Shown: positions 51,133 to 60,134 of the stretch, in pieces | Layout: the number at the start of each line of letters is the position of its first letter | Numbering within the stretch: position 1 is the stretch's first letter | DNA from: Desulfoluna limicola | Lineage (GTDB): Bacteria; Desulfobacterota; Desulfobacteria; Desulfobacterales; Desulfolunaceae | Direction: 5' to 3' | DNA: 64,000 nucleotides | Assembly (NCBI RefSeq): GCF_021654575.1 | Contig: NZ_AP024488.1 | Span: 4,239,501 to 4,303,500, forward strand | Notes under the pieces: generated by a model | What the model was told of the DNA's origin: nothing | The model's database searches: none | The model's input: only the letters and a program-made list of their open reading frames with translations | Made by a program: the position numbers and the translations under genes

Positions 51133-53265
51133 TCAAGAAACCTCGGTCAGGCTCCCGGCCTCTATACTTCCCTCCCCCGTGCGGCATCGCCTGCGCCCCC
51201 TTCCGACAATTCCTGCAAGAACAAAGCTGATAACAGCCCCTACCCCGACACCGGCCGAGAAAGGCCCGACCCCTTCGGGAAGACGCCCCCAAAAGAAATG
51301 AGGCTCCTCTTCCTCATCGGCCGTTGAAACGACAATGGAAAAATCGATGGTGTCCCGAATCATATCAACGTCCTTGATGTATCCCGGCAGATCCTCCGGG
51401 GGGACATGGTCCGAGATGGAGCGATAGTCGTAGTAAAGCATCAGCTTGTCGCCTGAGGTGGTGACGTTGTAGTCAAAGGCCATGGCCTTGTTCTCTTTAT
51501 GGAGCTTTTCCGGGGGGACATCCCACCCGGAAGGCCGGGTGCAGGTGGCGAGAAGGCGAAGGTGGGTCGGGTGTGTCAGCCCAAAGGGCACATCCCGCTT
51601 CACGACCCTCGGCGTGTCCAGGCATCCCCCCACCTCCCTGGGGTAGAGATCCGCCCCATAAATGGAGCCCCCCTCATGCTCCCAGAAGTCGCGAATGATG
51701 TAATGTTCCGCCAGAATAATCTCATTTTTCATCTCATCGTCAGACACCTCGAATGGTTTCTCCACATCGATCCCGGAATAGACCGAGGTGTAGTAATCCC
51801 GCAAATGCTCTTCCATGCCAGAGCGGCTCTTCTTTTCCAGCGAGTATCGAAAATCATTGGCCACCCGGCGGGTCATGATGGTTCGAACGGTCAACCGTGC
51901 CGGTTCGTCCACCCCCCTTGCCAGATCAAAGTTCATGAAGACCTGACGATCGGGTGTGTTTTTCCGGGGCTGAGAAATCCGAGTCAACGCCACCTCACCG
52001 GTCCTGAGGATCAATCCCCTGTCGTAGTTCGCCTGTACTCGCACGTCAAGCCGCCCCCGCTCATGGGTTGCGGTGGGGTCAAACAAGTAAAGGCGCCCCC
52101 CATGCGCCACAGCTGTTATCACATGGTTAAACACCGCCGGAGAGGGGATACGGCGAACCACCTTGTCCCGCTCCCAGGTGCTCACAAGAACCGGCCAGGC
52201 CTTGATCCCCATCTCTTGAAGCATGGTGCAGTAGAGCAGTGACTTGTCCTTGCAGTCCCCGAAACGGCGCTCATGGATCACCGACGGGTCGGTGGGAACG
52301 TACGAGCCCTCCCCGATCTCTATCCCAAGGTATCGAATCTCGTCCTGGACGAACTCCAGGGCGTGAACAATTCGCTCTTCAGGGGTCTTCGCTCTCTGCT
52401 TGATGGATTCAATTCGCTCCCGCAACCCGGGGGACAAGGGAATGATACGCCGGTGGTGCTTCACAGCCCAAGTCACCACATCCTCCCACGAGGCATCCTG
52501 GCTCACCTGAATCGCCGGGTAGGGATCGTTCCAACCCGGCGTCTCACCGGCAAAACGATACCCGGGTACCGGAGAAAGAGAGAGCTCCAGATGACGCATG
52601 GAGGTGTCAACGATCTCCGTTGGGGTTGCGTTGCTGTTGAAAACCTTGTGATACAGAGGCTCTCCCCGTGGCACGCTGATGCGTATTCGAAAGGTGTGCA
52701 CCGGAACAGACCAGCCAAGGTAAAGAAACCGGTAAAGTTTGCCGTAAAAGCTGGGGTTTTCCCCGGTGATGGTATAGCTGTACTCCACCGTATCCCCCAC
52801 ACGAACGTCCTTGAAAATAAGATTCAGGGTTCGCATGCCGTTGTAAATACGGTACTCCATCTCCTCTTCCCGATGAAGCAGCTTCACATCCGAGGTTTTC
52901 AGCAGGTCACTCACCTCACCATCCCGATGACGGGTCACGTTATGGAGTACAAGCGTCTGGTAACCGGGGTCAAAATCAATGGAGAGGGCCGCACTGCGAT
53001 CCACTCCCTGTTGATTCACAACCCGCTTGACCTGGTGGCGATAGTCTGAGGTCTCCCCATTCTCCTTTCTGATCTGTCGATCCAGAAGAAGGTAGTACAC
53101 GCCACTTGATATATCGTTGTCAGGTGTCGAGGCCTCCATGGCTGCAACCTGGAAATCAACCCAGCCCGCTGCCGGTGCCACCGTATACGACGCCCCATGG
53201 GCAAGCCCCGCCAGAAGACACCAGATCAGAAGCACCCGTCCCCACCCCACAATGCCATCCTTCAT
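51133..53265 (-). CDS. Exported DUF3857/transglutaminase-like protein
   Basis: Protein of 710 residues with a Sec signal peptide, an N-terminal DUF3857 beta domain (about 50-260), a transglutaminase-like core with the catalytic Cys in RRFGDCKDKSLLY, His in AVFNHVITAV and Asp in LYLFDPTATHE, and a C-terminal hydrophobic segment (FSAGVGVGAVISFVLAGIVG) with a basic tail that would anchor it in the inner membrane facing the periplasm. The family is common in Bacteroidota and Desulfobacterota; its substrate is unknown. The ATG at 53265 follows GGAGGGG. Confidence 0.88.
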   Translation of the reverse strand: MKDGIVGWGRVLLIWCLLAGLAHGASYTVAPAAGWVDFQVAAMEASTPDNDISSGVYYLLLDRQIRKENGETSDYRHQVKRVVNQQGVDRSAALSIDFDPGYQTLVLHNVTRHRDGEVSDLLKTSDVKLLHREEEMEYRIYNGMRTLNLIFKDVRVGDTVEYSYTITGENPSFYGKLYRFLYLGWSVPVHTFRIRISVPRGEPLYHKVFNSNATPTEIVDTSMRHLELSLSPVPGYRFAGETPGWNDPYPAIQVSQDASWEDVVTWAVKHHRRIIPLSPGLRERIESIKQRAKTPEERIVHALEFVQDEIRYLGIEIGEGSYVPTDPSVIHERRFGDCKDKSLLYCTMLQEMGIKAWPVLVSTWERDKVVRRIPSPAVFNHVITAVAHGGRLYLFDPTATHERGRLDVRVQANYDRGLILRTGEVALTRISQPRKNTPDRQVFMNFDLARGVDEPARLTVRTIMTRRVANDFRYSLEKKSRSGMEEHLRDYYTSVYSGIDVEKPFEVSDDEMKNEIILAEHYIIRDFWEHEGGSIYGADLYPREVGGCLDTPRVVKRDVPFGLTHPTHLRLLATCTRPSGWDVPPEKLHKENKAMAFDYNVTTSGDKLMLYYDYRSISDHVPPEDLPGYIKDVDMIRDTIDFSIVVSTADEEEEPHFFWGRLPEGVGPFSAGVGVGAVISFVLAGIVGRGRRRCRTGEGSIEAGSLTEVS

Positions 53266-53558
53266 ACGACTTGCCCCTCCCTCATCAAGTCCCTGCCCGG
53301 CGGGCGCCACCGACGAGTATCGTCAAAACACATCACGTTTTCTACCACGCACTGAATGCACTCTATTTGTCAACAGGCACAATGTAAATACCTAAGAGCC
53401 CGCCAAGAAACAGCTTTTTACCCCACAATCACCTGCTTTTATCCCATCCATCCCATTTTTTATTTTACTCGCATTCATTTACTGATATATATTGATTTCT
53501 TTGTTTTACCTATCACTTCAAATTCGAACCCCCCTGACACATATCTCACGGAGATTTT

Positions 53559-54857
53559 ATGAAAAAAGCACTCGGTGGCATTCTCGTTCTCGTCCTTATT
53601 CTTCTCATGGGATCCCCATGGTACGTCGGCAAACAGGTACAGACCTTTTACGAACAGGTCACTGAAGAGACTCTTCAGACAAACCCCACACTGGATCTCA
53701 CGAACCTGGAGTACCAGCGAGGCTGGTTCTCATCCACCATCACCGGCACCATCGGCATCACAACCATGGAAGAGGACATCCCCCTTGAGCTTCGCTACAC
53801 GAGCGTGATCACCCACGGCCCTGTTTTCTGGAGTTCTCTCTCCTCGGGCTCTCCCATGGGACTGGCCCTTGACAACTCCACTCTCTGGATTGAGCCCACC
53901 GGCGAAGACGAAGAGGTGAACGCCGTGGTCAAAGAGCTTCCCCCCTTTGAGATGAAAAGTGTCATCGGCTTTAACAAGATGATTTCAAGCGTTTACAGCA
54001 TCGCGGCTTTTGCAAAGACCATCGAGAGCGAAACACAGCCCGCGCAGCTCAACTTCTCGGGCCTGAATGGTTCCGGCACCTTTAACTGGGGAACAAAGGA
54101 TTTTGACTTCAAGGCTGAAATGCCCTCCTTTACCGTCGCCGAGAGTGAAACCGAAGAGTTCGCCATCAACTCCGTGATGTTGGCAGCCTACAAAAAGGGA
54201 GGCGATTCAAGCGCACGGTATGACATCGCCAAAATCGCCATGGACAGCGTGGAGTCCAATATTCACTTCAACCTCGACAAATTCTACCTCTCCGGATCGA
54301 ACCTCGAGCTCGATGAGGTCTACAACACGGCCCTTGAGTCCGGCTTTGACACCCTGTCGGTGAACGATCTGACGTATTCTCCTGCCAAACTCCATATCAA
54401 ACTGGACAATCTCGATAAGGTGTCCATGGAAACCCTGAAGGAGACCATCAACGAAGCCACTGCAAACGCGGATGAAATGGGGTCGGACATGTACGGCATG
54501 ATGATCATGGGCAAGGTGATGGAGCTTCTGCCTGAAATCCTGAAGCGAGACCCCAAACTCACCCTGGAGACCCTGAGCCTCGGCACCGCTACCGATGAAA
54601 CCCTCACTGCCACCGGCTACGCCGCTGTCATTGGAGAAAAAGCCGCAAACCTCCCCTCCATGGTCCTCATCATCCAGGCCCTGGACGTTCAGTTTGAGGC
54701 GGCCCTGCCCAAGGCCTTTCTCAACACCTTTATGGACCTCGGCAAGCTGATGCAGCTCATGGACCAGGGCTTTATCGTCTCCGACGGAAAATACTACCGC
54801 ACCGAAGCCGCCATTAAAGACGGGCATGTCACCATCAACGGCAACACCATGATGTAG
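53559..54857 (+). CDS. YdgA/DUF945-family periplasmic or membrane-anchored protein
   Basis: Protein of 432 residues with an N-terminal hydrophobic anchor (LGGILVLVLILLMGSPWYVG) followed by VGKQVQTFYEQVTEETLQ and LEYQRGWFSSTITG, the start typical of YdgA (DUF945) proteins, and a repetitive beta-rich body. The function of the family is not established; a role in envelope lipid transport or motility has been suggested for relatives. GGAG lies 6 bases before the ATG. It is followed by a strong terminator and is divergent from the DUF3857 gene. Confidence 0.85.
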   Translation: MKKALGGILVLVLILLMGSPWYVGKQVQTFYEQVTEETLQTNPTLDLTNLEYQRGWFSSTITGTIGITTMEEDIPLELRYTSVITHGPVFWSSLSSGSPMGLALDNSTLWIEPTGEDEEVNAVVKELPPFEMKSVIGFNKMISSVYSIAAFAKTIESETQPAQLNFSGLNGSGTFNWGTKDFDFKAEMPSFTVAESETEEFAINSVMLAAYKKGGDSSARYDIAKIAMDSVESNIHFNLDKFYLSGSNLELDEVYNTALESGFDTLSVNDLTYSPAKLHIKLDNLDKVSMETLKETINEATANADEMGSDMYGMMIMGKVMELLPEILKRDPKLTLETLSLGTATDETLTATGYAAVIGEKAANLPSMVLIIQALDVQFEAALPKAFLNTFMDLGKLMQLMDQGFIVSDGKYYRTEAAIKDGHVTINGNTMM

Positions 54858-54884
54858 TCACAGCCGCCCCTCCCTTTAAGCACA

Positions 54885-54923
54885 GAAAAAGCCCCCTGGT
54901 CCGCACCAGGGGGCTTTCTTTTT
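54885..54923. terminator. Strong intrinsic terminator
   Basis: GCCCCCTGGT/ACCAGGGGGC stem of 10 bp with loop CCGC, preceded by AAAAA and followed by TTTCTTTTT. It serves the YdgA-like gene. Confidence 0.92.
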
Positions 54924-55071
54924 GGTTGCGGCCTTTCCCTTCCCACCGCTTTGATTTATCATTGATACGATGTAACCATTCCGTGCATTACCGGCAAGAA
55001 AACTGACTTGACAGGCCACAGGCCCCACGTTTCGTGGTAAACCCACAAAGCGCTCGAAAAGGGTGGATTGT

Positions 55072-55142
55072 TCACGGGCAAAGCCCGTCAGCGGATGTGA
55101 CATCCCGAGGAACGAGGGGTGGGGCATTTGCGAGCCTACAGG
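55072..55142 (+). repeat. C-type arm of the composite element
   Basis: TCACGGGCAAAGCCCGTCAG, GCGGATGTG ... CATTTGCGA around CCCGAGGAACGAGGGGTGGG. No borders. It lies in the 54858-55182 gap, which otherwise contains only the terminator. Confidence 0.75.
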
Positions 55143-55182
55143 CACTTTTTTATGAGCGTTCGCAAACTTAGGGAGCCCCACC

Positions 55183-55974
55183 ATGCCGCACACAACCGTT
55201 AACGGCATCTCCATCCACTACGAAACCCATGGAGATGGCCCGCCCCTTCTCTTTATCCACGGCCTGGGTTCCAGCCTTCGGGACTGGGAGTACCAGATCG
55301 ATGCCTTTGCCGGCAGGTTCCGGGTCATCACCGTTGACCTTCGGGGCCATGGCCGGAGCGACAAACCCAAAGGCCCATACAGCATGGAGCTCTTTGCCGA
55401 AGATGTGGGGGCTTTCCTCAAAAAAATCGCGAAAAAGCCAGCCCATGTGGTGGGCCTCTCCATGGGCGGGGCCGTTGCTTACCACCTGGCCCTGGACTAC
55501 AAGCACCTCCTGCGCTCCATTGTGGTCACCAACATGAGCGCCCTCGTGCCGGTGAAGACCTTTGCCCAGAAGCGTTTCTACTACGGCCGTCTTCTCATCT
55601 CCGCACTTCTCGGCCCGAAGCGCATGGGAAAGCTGATCGCTCAACACGTCTTCCCAAAGCCGGAAATGGCTCACCTTCGGGATACCCTGGAGTCCCGCTG
55701 GGCCCAAAACCCCAGGCGCCCCTACCTTTCCTCCTTTAAGGCTCTCAAAAACTGGGGCGTCATGGAGAGGCTCCACGACATCACCTGCCCTGTCCTGCTC
55801 ATCCACTCAGAGCACGATTACTCCCCCCTGGCCCACAAAAAAGAGGTGGCCGCCCGCATGAAACAAGCCACTTTAATGACCCTCCCCGGCACCCACCACG
55901 TTGTCAACGTGGAAGAACCGGTGTCCTTCAATACACTTGTCATGAGTTTTTTAGCAGAACAGGAGAACCAGTGA
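55183..55974 (+). CDS. Alpha/beta-hydrolase
   Basis: Protein of 263 residues with the full alpha/beta-hydrolase triad context: LLFIHGLGSSLRDW oxyanion strand, nucleophile elbow GLSMGG, Asp in HSEHDYSPL and His in PGTHHVVNVEEP. DLRGHGRSDKP is typical of esterase/lactonase-like members. Substrate unknown. GGGAG lies 7 bases before the ATG. The last codons overlap the GTG start of the cupin gene (GTGA), so the two are co-translated. Confidence 0.9.
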   Translation: MPHTTVNGISIHYETHGDGPPLLFIHGLGSSLRDWEYQIDAFAGRFRVITVDLRGHGRSDKPKGPYSMELFAEDVGAFLKKIAKKPAHVVGLSMGGAVAYHLALDYKHLLRSIVVTNMSALVPVKTFAQKRFYYGRLLISALLGPKRMGKLIAQHVFPKPEMAHLRDTLESRWAQNPRRPYLSSFKALKNWGVMERLHDITCPVLLIHSEHDYSPLAHKKEVAARMKQATLMTLPGTHHVVNVEEPVSFNTLVMSFLAEQENQ

Positions 55975-56435
55975 ATCGCATTGACAAAGCTCTGATGACG
56001 GAGTTGTGCACCAAGGCAAACGCCTCTGAAAGAAAAAGGTCTCACCACACCCTTCACGACTCCCACAGCGATCCCGTGCAGAGGGTGGTCATCGGGCTTG
56101 CCCCCGGAACTTACGTTCGGCCCCACTTCCATAAGGGCGACTCAAGGTGGGAGATGCTCATGGTGATCCAGGGGTCTCTCACCCTTTTCTTTTTCGACGA
56201 CACCGGCAAGGTAGCCCAACAGATGGACTTGTCCCACACCGGTCATTTACGCCTCGTAGAGATCCCACCCCACCGCTGGCACACCATTGCCGTCAGTGAG
56301 GCCAATACCGTCATTATGGAGATCAAAGAGGGACCATTCGACCCCGCCACCCTTGTCTTCGCCCCCTGGGCCCCCGAAGAAGGCGAAGAAACCGTGACTG
56401 AGTACCTGGCTGAGTTAACGGCTGCAAAACAGTAA
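55971..56435 (+). CDS. WbuC-type cupin metalloprotein
   Basis: Protein of 154 residues with a single cupin barrel: YVRPHFHKGDSRWEMLMVIQ carries the HxH...E metal ligands and EIPPHRWHTIAVSE the second His. It resembles WbuC-family proteins associated with polysaccharide loci, although none is nearby. It starts with GTG, preceded by AGGAG at 6 bases and overlapping the hydrolase stop by four bases. A joint pathway with the hydrolase is likely but unknown. Confidence 0.85.
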   Translation: MNRIDKALMTELCTKANASERKRSHHTLHDSHSDPVQRVVIGLAPGTYVRPHFHKGDSRWEMLMVIQGSLTLFFFDDTGKVAQQMDLSHTGHLRLVEIPPHRWHTIAVSEANTVIMEIKEGPFDPATLVFAPWAPEEGEETVTEYLAELTAAKQ

Positions 56436-56437
56436 AA

Positions 56438-56690
56438 GAAAGGTCGTAGCGATTCAGCTTGTGCCTCCGGCGGCCCTGCCGGGGGCCAAACTTTTGCCTG
56501 ATCTAAAAAATGGGTTTGACAAACAGGTTTTAAAAAATGAGCCTTGGTAGATCGCGAATTAAAGGCGGATGTGATTTGTCCCGAGGAACGAGGGGCAAAG
56601 CGCATCCGCAATCTGCTTACAAGGTGGCACACCTTGCCGCCGGAGGCGTCTTTTCAACAATCCTGTTGAGCTGAATAGTTACGAAAGGTC
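56438..56690. mobile_element. MITE-like copy of the composite element with 8-bp target duplication
   Basis: Direct repeats GAAAGGTC at 56438-56445 and 56683-56690 flank an element of 237 bases (56446-56682). Outer ends GTAGCGATTCAGCT and AGCTGAATAGTTAC are inverted to each other; inside are GCCTCCGGCGGC (56462) and GCCGCCGGAGGC (56636-56647), with a B arm interrupted by 12 bases and an A' arm (GCGGATG ... CATCCGC). No coding capacity. This is the best preserved copy in the window. Confidence 0.85.
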
Positions 56691-56745
56691 TTGGGTTAAT
56701 CCGCCCAAAATCAAGGCAAACTGACCACCCTTCAAGAATCATGTT

Positions 56746-56790
56746 TAAACCACGAAGGTCACGAAGCACCCTTTGGGCTGCACGAAGGAA
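56746..56790. repeat. Dispersed ACCACGAAGGTCACGAAG repeat, copy 2
   Basis: TAAACCACGAAGGTCACGAA followed by GCACCCTTTGGGCTGCACGA; matches 24843-24887 with few differences. Confidence 0.6.
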
Positions 56791-56811
56791 GTGAAACTGC
56801 CTCAGCTGTTG

Positions 56812-56884
56812 TTCACGGGCGCAGCCCGTAAGCGGATGTGATTCAAAACATCCGCGAACCAGCTTTCGAGGTGGCACACCTCGT
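56812..56884 (+). repeat. C-type arm ending at a stop codon
   Basis: TCACGGGCGCAGCCCGTAAG, GCGGATGTGATTCAAAACAT, CCGCGAACCAGCTTTCGAGG, TGGCACACCTCG. The internal loop is shortened but the stem is perfect; it ends within 5 bases of the sensor gene's stop. Confidence 0.8.
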
Positions 56885-56885
56885 C

Positions 56886-58823
56886 CTATCCTGCGGCCAC
56901 GCGGCTGATGTTGGTATGAATATCGTCCACGGCGGTGGCCAGATCCTGAAGAATACCCGAGGCGTTGTGGGTGTTGGTGGTCTGCTGTTCCACGGCGGCG
57001 GCGATGGAGATCTGGTACTCTTCGAGTTTTTCCACGAGCTTGCTTAAGGCCTCCATGGCCCTGGTCACCCCGGCCGAGGCATGTTGTATCTTGTCGGTGG
57101 TTTCGCGGATGCGCACCACGGCTCCTGAAGTCGAATCGGCAAGGCTTTTCACCTCCATGGCCACCACATCAAAGCCCTTGCCGGCCTCACCGGCACGGGC
57201 GGCTTCGATCTTGGCATTCAAGGCGAGGAGCGTTAAGTTGTCCACGGTGTCATTGATGAACTGGAGCACGTCGGGGATCTCGTTGCTGGCGGCCTGGAGC
57301 CCGGCAAAGGCCTCACCGGAACCCTTGACGTTTTGCGAGGCATCCACGGCCACATCTTTGCTCTCCTGAACATTCCGGGAAATCTCGGCGATGCTGCTGT
57401 TGAGCTCGTCAATGTTGCCGGAAATCATCTGCATGTTGCTGGAAAGATCCCGGGTGGAGCGATCGATATTTGCGATCTCCTCGTCCTGCATGGCCCGGGC
57501 ATTGATTCGCTCGATGAGCTTCCGGTTTTCGTTCATGATGAAATGGGCACAGTTTTCCGGCTTATTGATGCCGTTGAAGATGGCCACCGCCATAGTTTCG
57601 CACGAGTTGTAGCCGCAGGCCGAACAGTTAAAAATGTCGGCTGCCGAGAGCTTGCCCATGGTGGTGTAGATGCTTGAGAGCTCTCTCTCGGACGGTTTCC
57701 GGATCTTGTTGTCCCGGCTTCTGTCGGTGTAGCTGCGGTTGTACAGGCCGGGTTTCCAGTAGTCGCCCAGCAGTTTTTCCAGGGCTTTCCGGCTCCGTTT
57801 ATCAGAGGCCGGGCCTCGCTTCCGGTAGGCATCCTGCATCTTCGCATTGCGCTTTTCGATCTCATGCTCCAGGCGGTCCGGAGAAAAGGCATGGGCCGGT
57901 GTCGCCGTGCCTCCGTTACAGCCGTGATCACAGTTCAGGCAGTCCACCAAGACTGGGGCGACACCCTCCTCGACACTTTTTTTCAGGCCGGAAAGATAAG
58001 GGTAGACCACGGCAGGCCCTTCAATCTTCCTGGCCTTGTTGCGCACCTCTCCACTCCAGCGTTCGGCGGTGCGAAGGAGCCCGCCGGGTGTGGAGAAGAG
58101 AACAGCTCGCTCGGCAGGCGGGTTGTCGAACTCTGTGGCAGCAAAGCGCTCCAGGCGAATGTTCTCTGCCTTAAAGTGATCCGCCAACCCGCTCATGGTC
58201 ACGTTGTAGTCCCCCAGGCCGGTCTCCACGTACTCCCGTTTCTTGGCAAGACAGGGAGAAATCACGGCCACTTTATGGTTCCTGTAGACCGGGTAGAACT
58301 CTTTGATCATCTTGATCGTATGAAGCATGGGGCTATCCGCCGGAGCAAGGTGAGGAATCAGTTCCGGGGCGTAGATTTCGATGTAGTTCACGATGGCGGG
58401 GCATGGTTGAGCGATTACACAGGCAGTGTCTTTGGCCTTCATGTACTCCAGGTAACTTCTCACGGTGAGTTCTGCACCAAAACTCACGTCAAAGACCGCC
58501 TCCACCCCCATGGATTTCAACCAGCCGTTTAAATTGAGGTAGTTGCCCGGAAAGGCGCAGGCCACGGCAGGGGCAACGATGGCGACCATCTTCTCCCGCT
58601 TCGCATCGGCAAGAAAAGCATCGGTATCATCTCTCATGGTGCGGGCATTATGGGAGCAGGCACGCACACACGCCCCACAGCCAATGCACATGGCATGGTC
58701 AATGGCCAGGGCTTCCCCCGACGCATCGTTACAAAATTTTACTGGGCAGGCGGCAATACAGACATAACAATTGACACATTTTTCCTCATCCACAGATATC
58801 ACTTCAACCAGCGGTAAGCCCAT
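56886..58823 (-). CDS. Hydrogenase-like Fe-S sensor fused to a chemotaxis signalling domain
   Basis: Protein of 645 residues. Two [4Fe-4S] motifs (C16-C19-C22-C26 and C46-C49-C52-C56) precede a [FeFe]-hydrogenase H-domain (about 80-310) with altered motifs: QPCP (C141) replaces TSCCP, SPCLAKKREY (C191) replaces MPCxxKxxE, and CLNCDHGC (C295, C298, C302) replaces the third motif. The cluster ligands remain, but the proton-relay cysteine is Pro. A PF04060-type cluster (FNCSACGYNSCETMAVAIFN) and a methyl-accepting signalling domain (about 490-640, DNLTLLALNAKIEAARAGEA) follow. This fits a sensory, group C-like protein, not a catalyst. The start at 58823 has GGAG at 9 bases. Confidence 0.88.
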   Translation of the reverse strand: MGLPLVEVISVDEEKCVNCYVCIAACPVKFCNDASGEALAIDHAMCIGCGACVRACSHNARTMRDDTDAFLADAKREKMVAIVAPAVACAFPGNYLNLNGWLKSMGVEAVFDVSFGAELTVRSYLEYMKAKDTACVIAQPCPAIVNYIEIYAPELIPHLAPADSPMLHTIKMIKEFYPVYRNHKVAVISPCLAKKREYVETGLGDYNVTMSGLADHFKAENIRLERFAATEFDNPPAERAVLFSTPGGLLRTAERWSGEVRNKARKIEGPAVVYPYLSGLKKSVEEGVAPVLVDCLNCDHGCNGGTATPAHAFSPDRLEHEIEKRNAKMQDAYRKRGPASDKRSRKALEKLLGDYWKPGLYNRSYTDRSRDNKIRKPSERELSSIYTTMGKLSAADIFNCSACGYNSCETMAVAIFNGINKPENCAHFIMNENRKLIERINARAMQDEEIANIDRSTRDLSSNMQMISGNIDELNSSIAEISRNVQESKDVAVDASQNVKGSGEAFAGLQAASNEIPDVLQFINDTVDNLTLLALNAKIEAARAGEAGKGFDVVAMEVKSLADSTSGAVVRIRETTDKIQHASAGVTRAMEALSKLVEKLEEYQISIAAAVEQQTTNTHNASGILQDLATAVDDIHTNISRVAAG

Positions 58824-58825
58824 AC

Positions 58826-59002
58826 TCAACAGCTCCTTCCCAACTTCATTTCAAGACCCGCCGACTCGCTCACGTCGACGTCAACCCGTGCGATATACGT
58901 GAGAGCCTCCATGAGGTCACACAATACCTGACCTCTTTTACGGCATGATGCGCGTTCCCCTTGAGGAAAATTCTTTGTTGGACAACCCGTACATTCAACC
59001 AT
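58826..59002 (-). CDS. Small cysteine-containing protein coupled to the hydrogenase-like sensor
   Basis: Frame of 58 codons starting MVECTGCPTKNFPQGERASC, with further cysteines at 28 and 58. Its stop is two bases before the sensor start, and its last codons supply the sensor's GGAAGGAG ribosome site, as in translationally coupled genes. The start is uncertain: no strong ribosome site, and the frame stays open upstream to 59188. No family recognised. The rest of the gap to 59276 appears empty. Confidence 0.45.
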   Translation of the reverse strand: MVECTGCPTKNFPQGERASCRKRGQVLCDLMEALTYIARVDVDVSESAGLEMKLGRSC

Positions 59003-59276
59003 CCATGACCATATTTCACTCACAGCCCGGACAGTTAGCTGAGCTGCCCCCCTGATTTGACTAAAAAACAACACCACCTGATTTGGAATCATCCGCTGCG
59101 ATCCGAACCCTCTTATGCTCACGGGTGCAGGGCTTAGCATTCCTCCCATGTCACGACTCAGCCATGCCTCCGGCCAAAGCGGCTGCAAACGGACGTCCTT
59201 TCAGGTGACCGCCACAACCCACTTGTGATACAAGGGGATATTACGACGTTAAACTCTCTCCTTAGCAAGGACACTC

Positions 59277-60134
59277 ATGGAACCACTCCTGACTCTCCTG
59301 ACACGCAAAAGAGCCAGGGAAATCGCACTGCTCCTGGCGGCCGAAGGCATCGAACATCGCATCGATGCCGAACATGGGCGTCTCACCCTTTGGGTCCCCC
59401 CGGAGGATACCGCGCGTTGCGAGGCCCTTATCGCCATTTACGACGCTGAGAACCGCCCCCGGCCTGAACGCGTATGGCGACTCAGCCCTTCTTGGTCCGG
59501 GCTGTTTGCCGCCTGTGTCATTTTGATCATCTTCCTGAAAACCGGCCCCCTCACCGGAGCGGAAACACCCGTGAAGCTCTATGCGGCCTCTTCCGCACGC
59601 ATCCTTTCCGGGGAGTGGTACCGAACCCTCACCGCCCTCTTTCTCCATTCGGGGTGGCCCCACCTTCTGGGCAACATGGCCGGGCTGATCATTTTTGCCA
59701 CAGGGGTTTTCCAGATCTGTGGAGACGGAGTCGGCTGGTTCCTTCTCCTGCTCGCATCCGCCCTTGCCAACTGGGTGAATGCCACCTGGTTTTCCGGCAT
59801 GGGCCACATCTCCTTCGGAGCGTCCACCATGGTCTTTGCAGCGGCGGGTCTCCTTGCCTCCGGAGGCACCCTGAGACGCCTTCTCTCCCATGCCCCCCTC
59901 TGGCGCGCTTTGATGCCCCTGGGGGCCGGTCTGGCAATCCTTGCCTTTTCCGGGGCAGGCCCAGGTTCCGATGTGACGGGGCACCTTCTCGGTTTTGCCT
60001 TCGGCCTGGCAGCAGGGGTTGTCCCCGGAGTGGCCCCCGGCAAAATGCCCCCCTCCCTTCAAACAGTCGGCCTTGCCCTCTCAGCCTTCATCTGTTGCCT
60101 CGCCTTTTACTCTGGCAAGGGAGGTGCCGTGTGA
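59277..60134 (+). CDS. Rhomboid-family intramembrane serine protease
   Basis: Protein of 285 residues. A soluble N-terminal domain of about 70 residues is followed by a rhomboid core of six or seven segments: LFLHSGWPHLLGNM (second-segment HxxxxHxxxN), the serine motif GHISFGASTM with S183, and GSDVTGHLLGFAFG with H236 completing the Ser-His dyad. It cleaves membrane proteins within the bilayer; substrates unknown. AAGGA lies 6 bases before the ATG. The stop overlaps the GTG start of the next gene. Confidence 0.92.
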   Translation: MEPLLTLLTRKRAREIALLLAAEGIEHRIDAEHGRLTLWVPPEDTARCEALIAIYDAENRPRPERVWRLSPSWSGLFAACVILIIFLKTGPLTGAETPVKLYAASSARILSGEWYRTLTALFLHSGWPHLLGNMAGLIIFATGVFQICGDGVGWFLLLLASALANWVNATWFSGMGHISFGASTMVFAAAGLLASGGTLRRLLSHAPLWRALMPLGAGLAILAFSGAGPGSDVTGHLLGFAFGLAAGVVPGVAPGKMPPSLQTVGLALSAFICCLAFYSGKGGAV

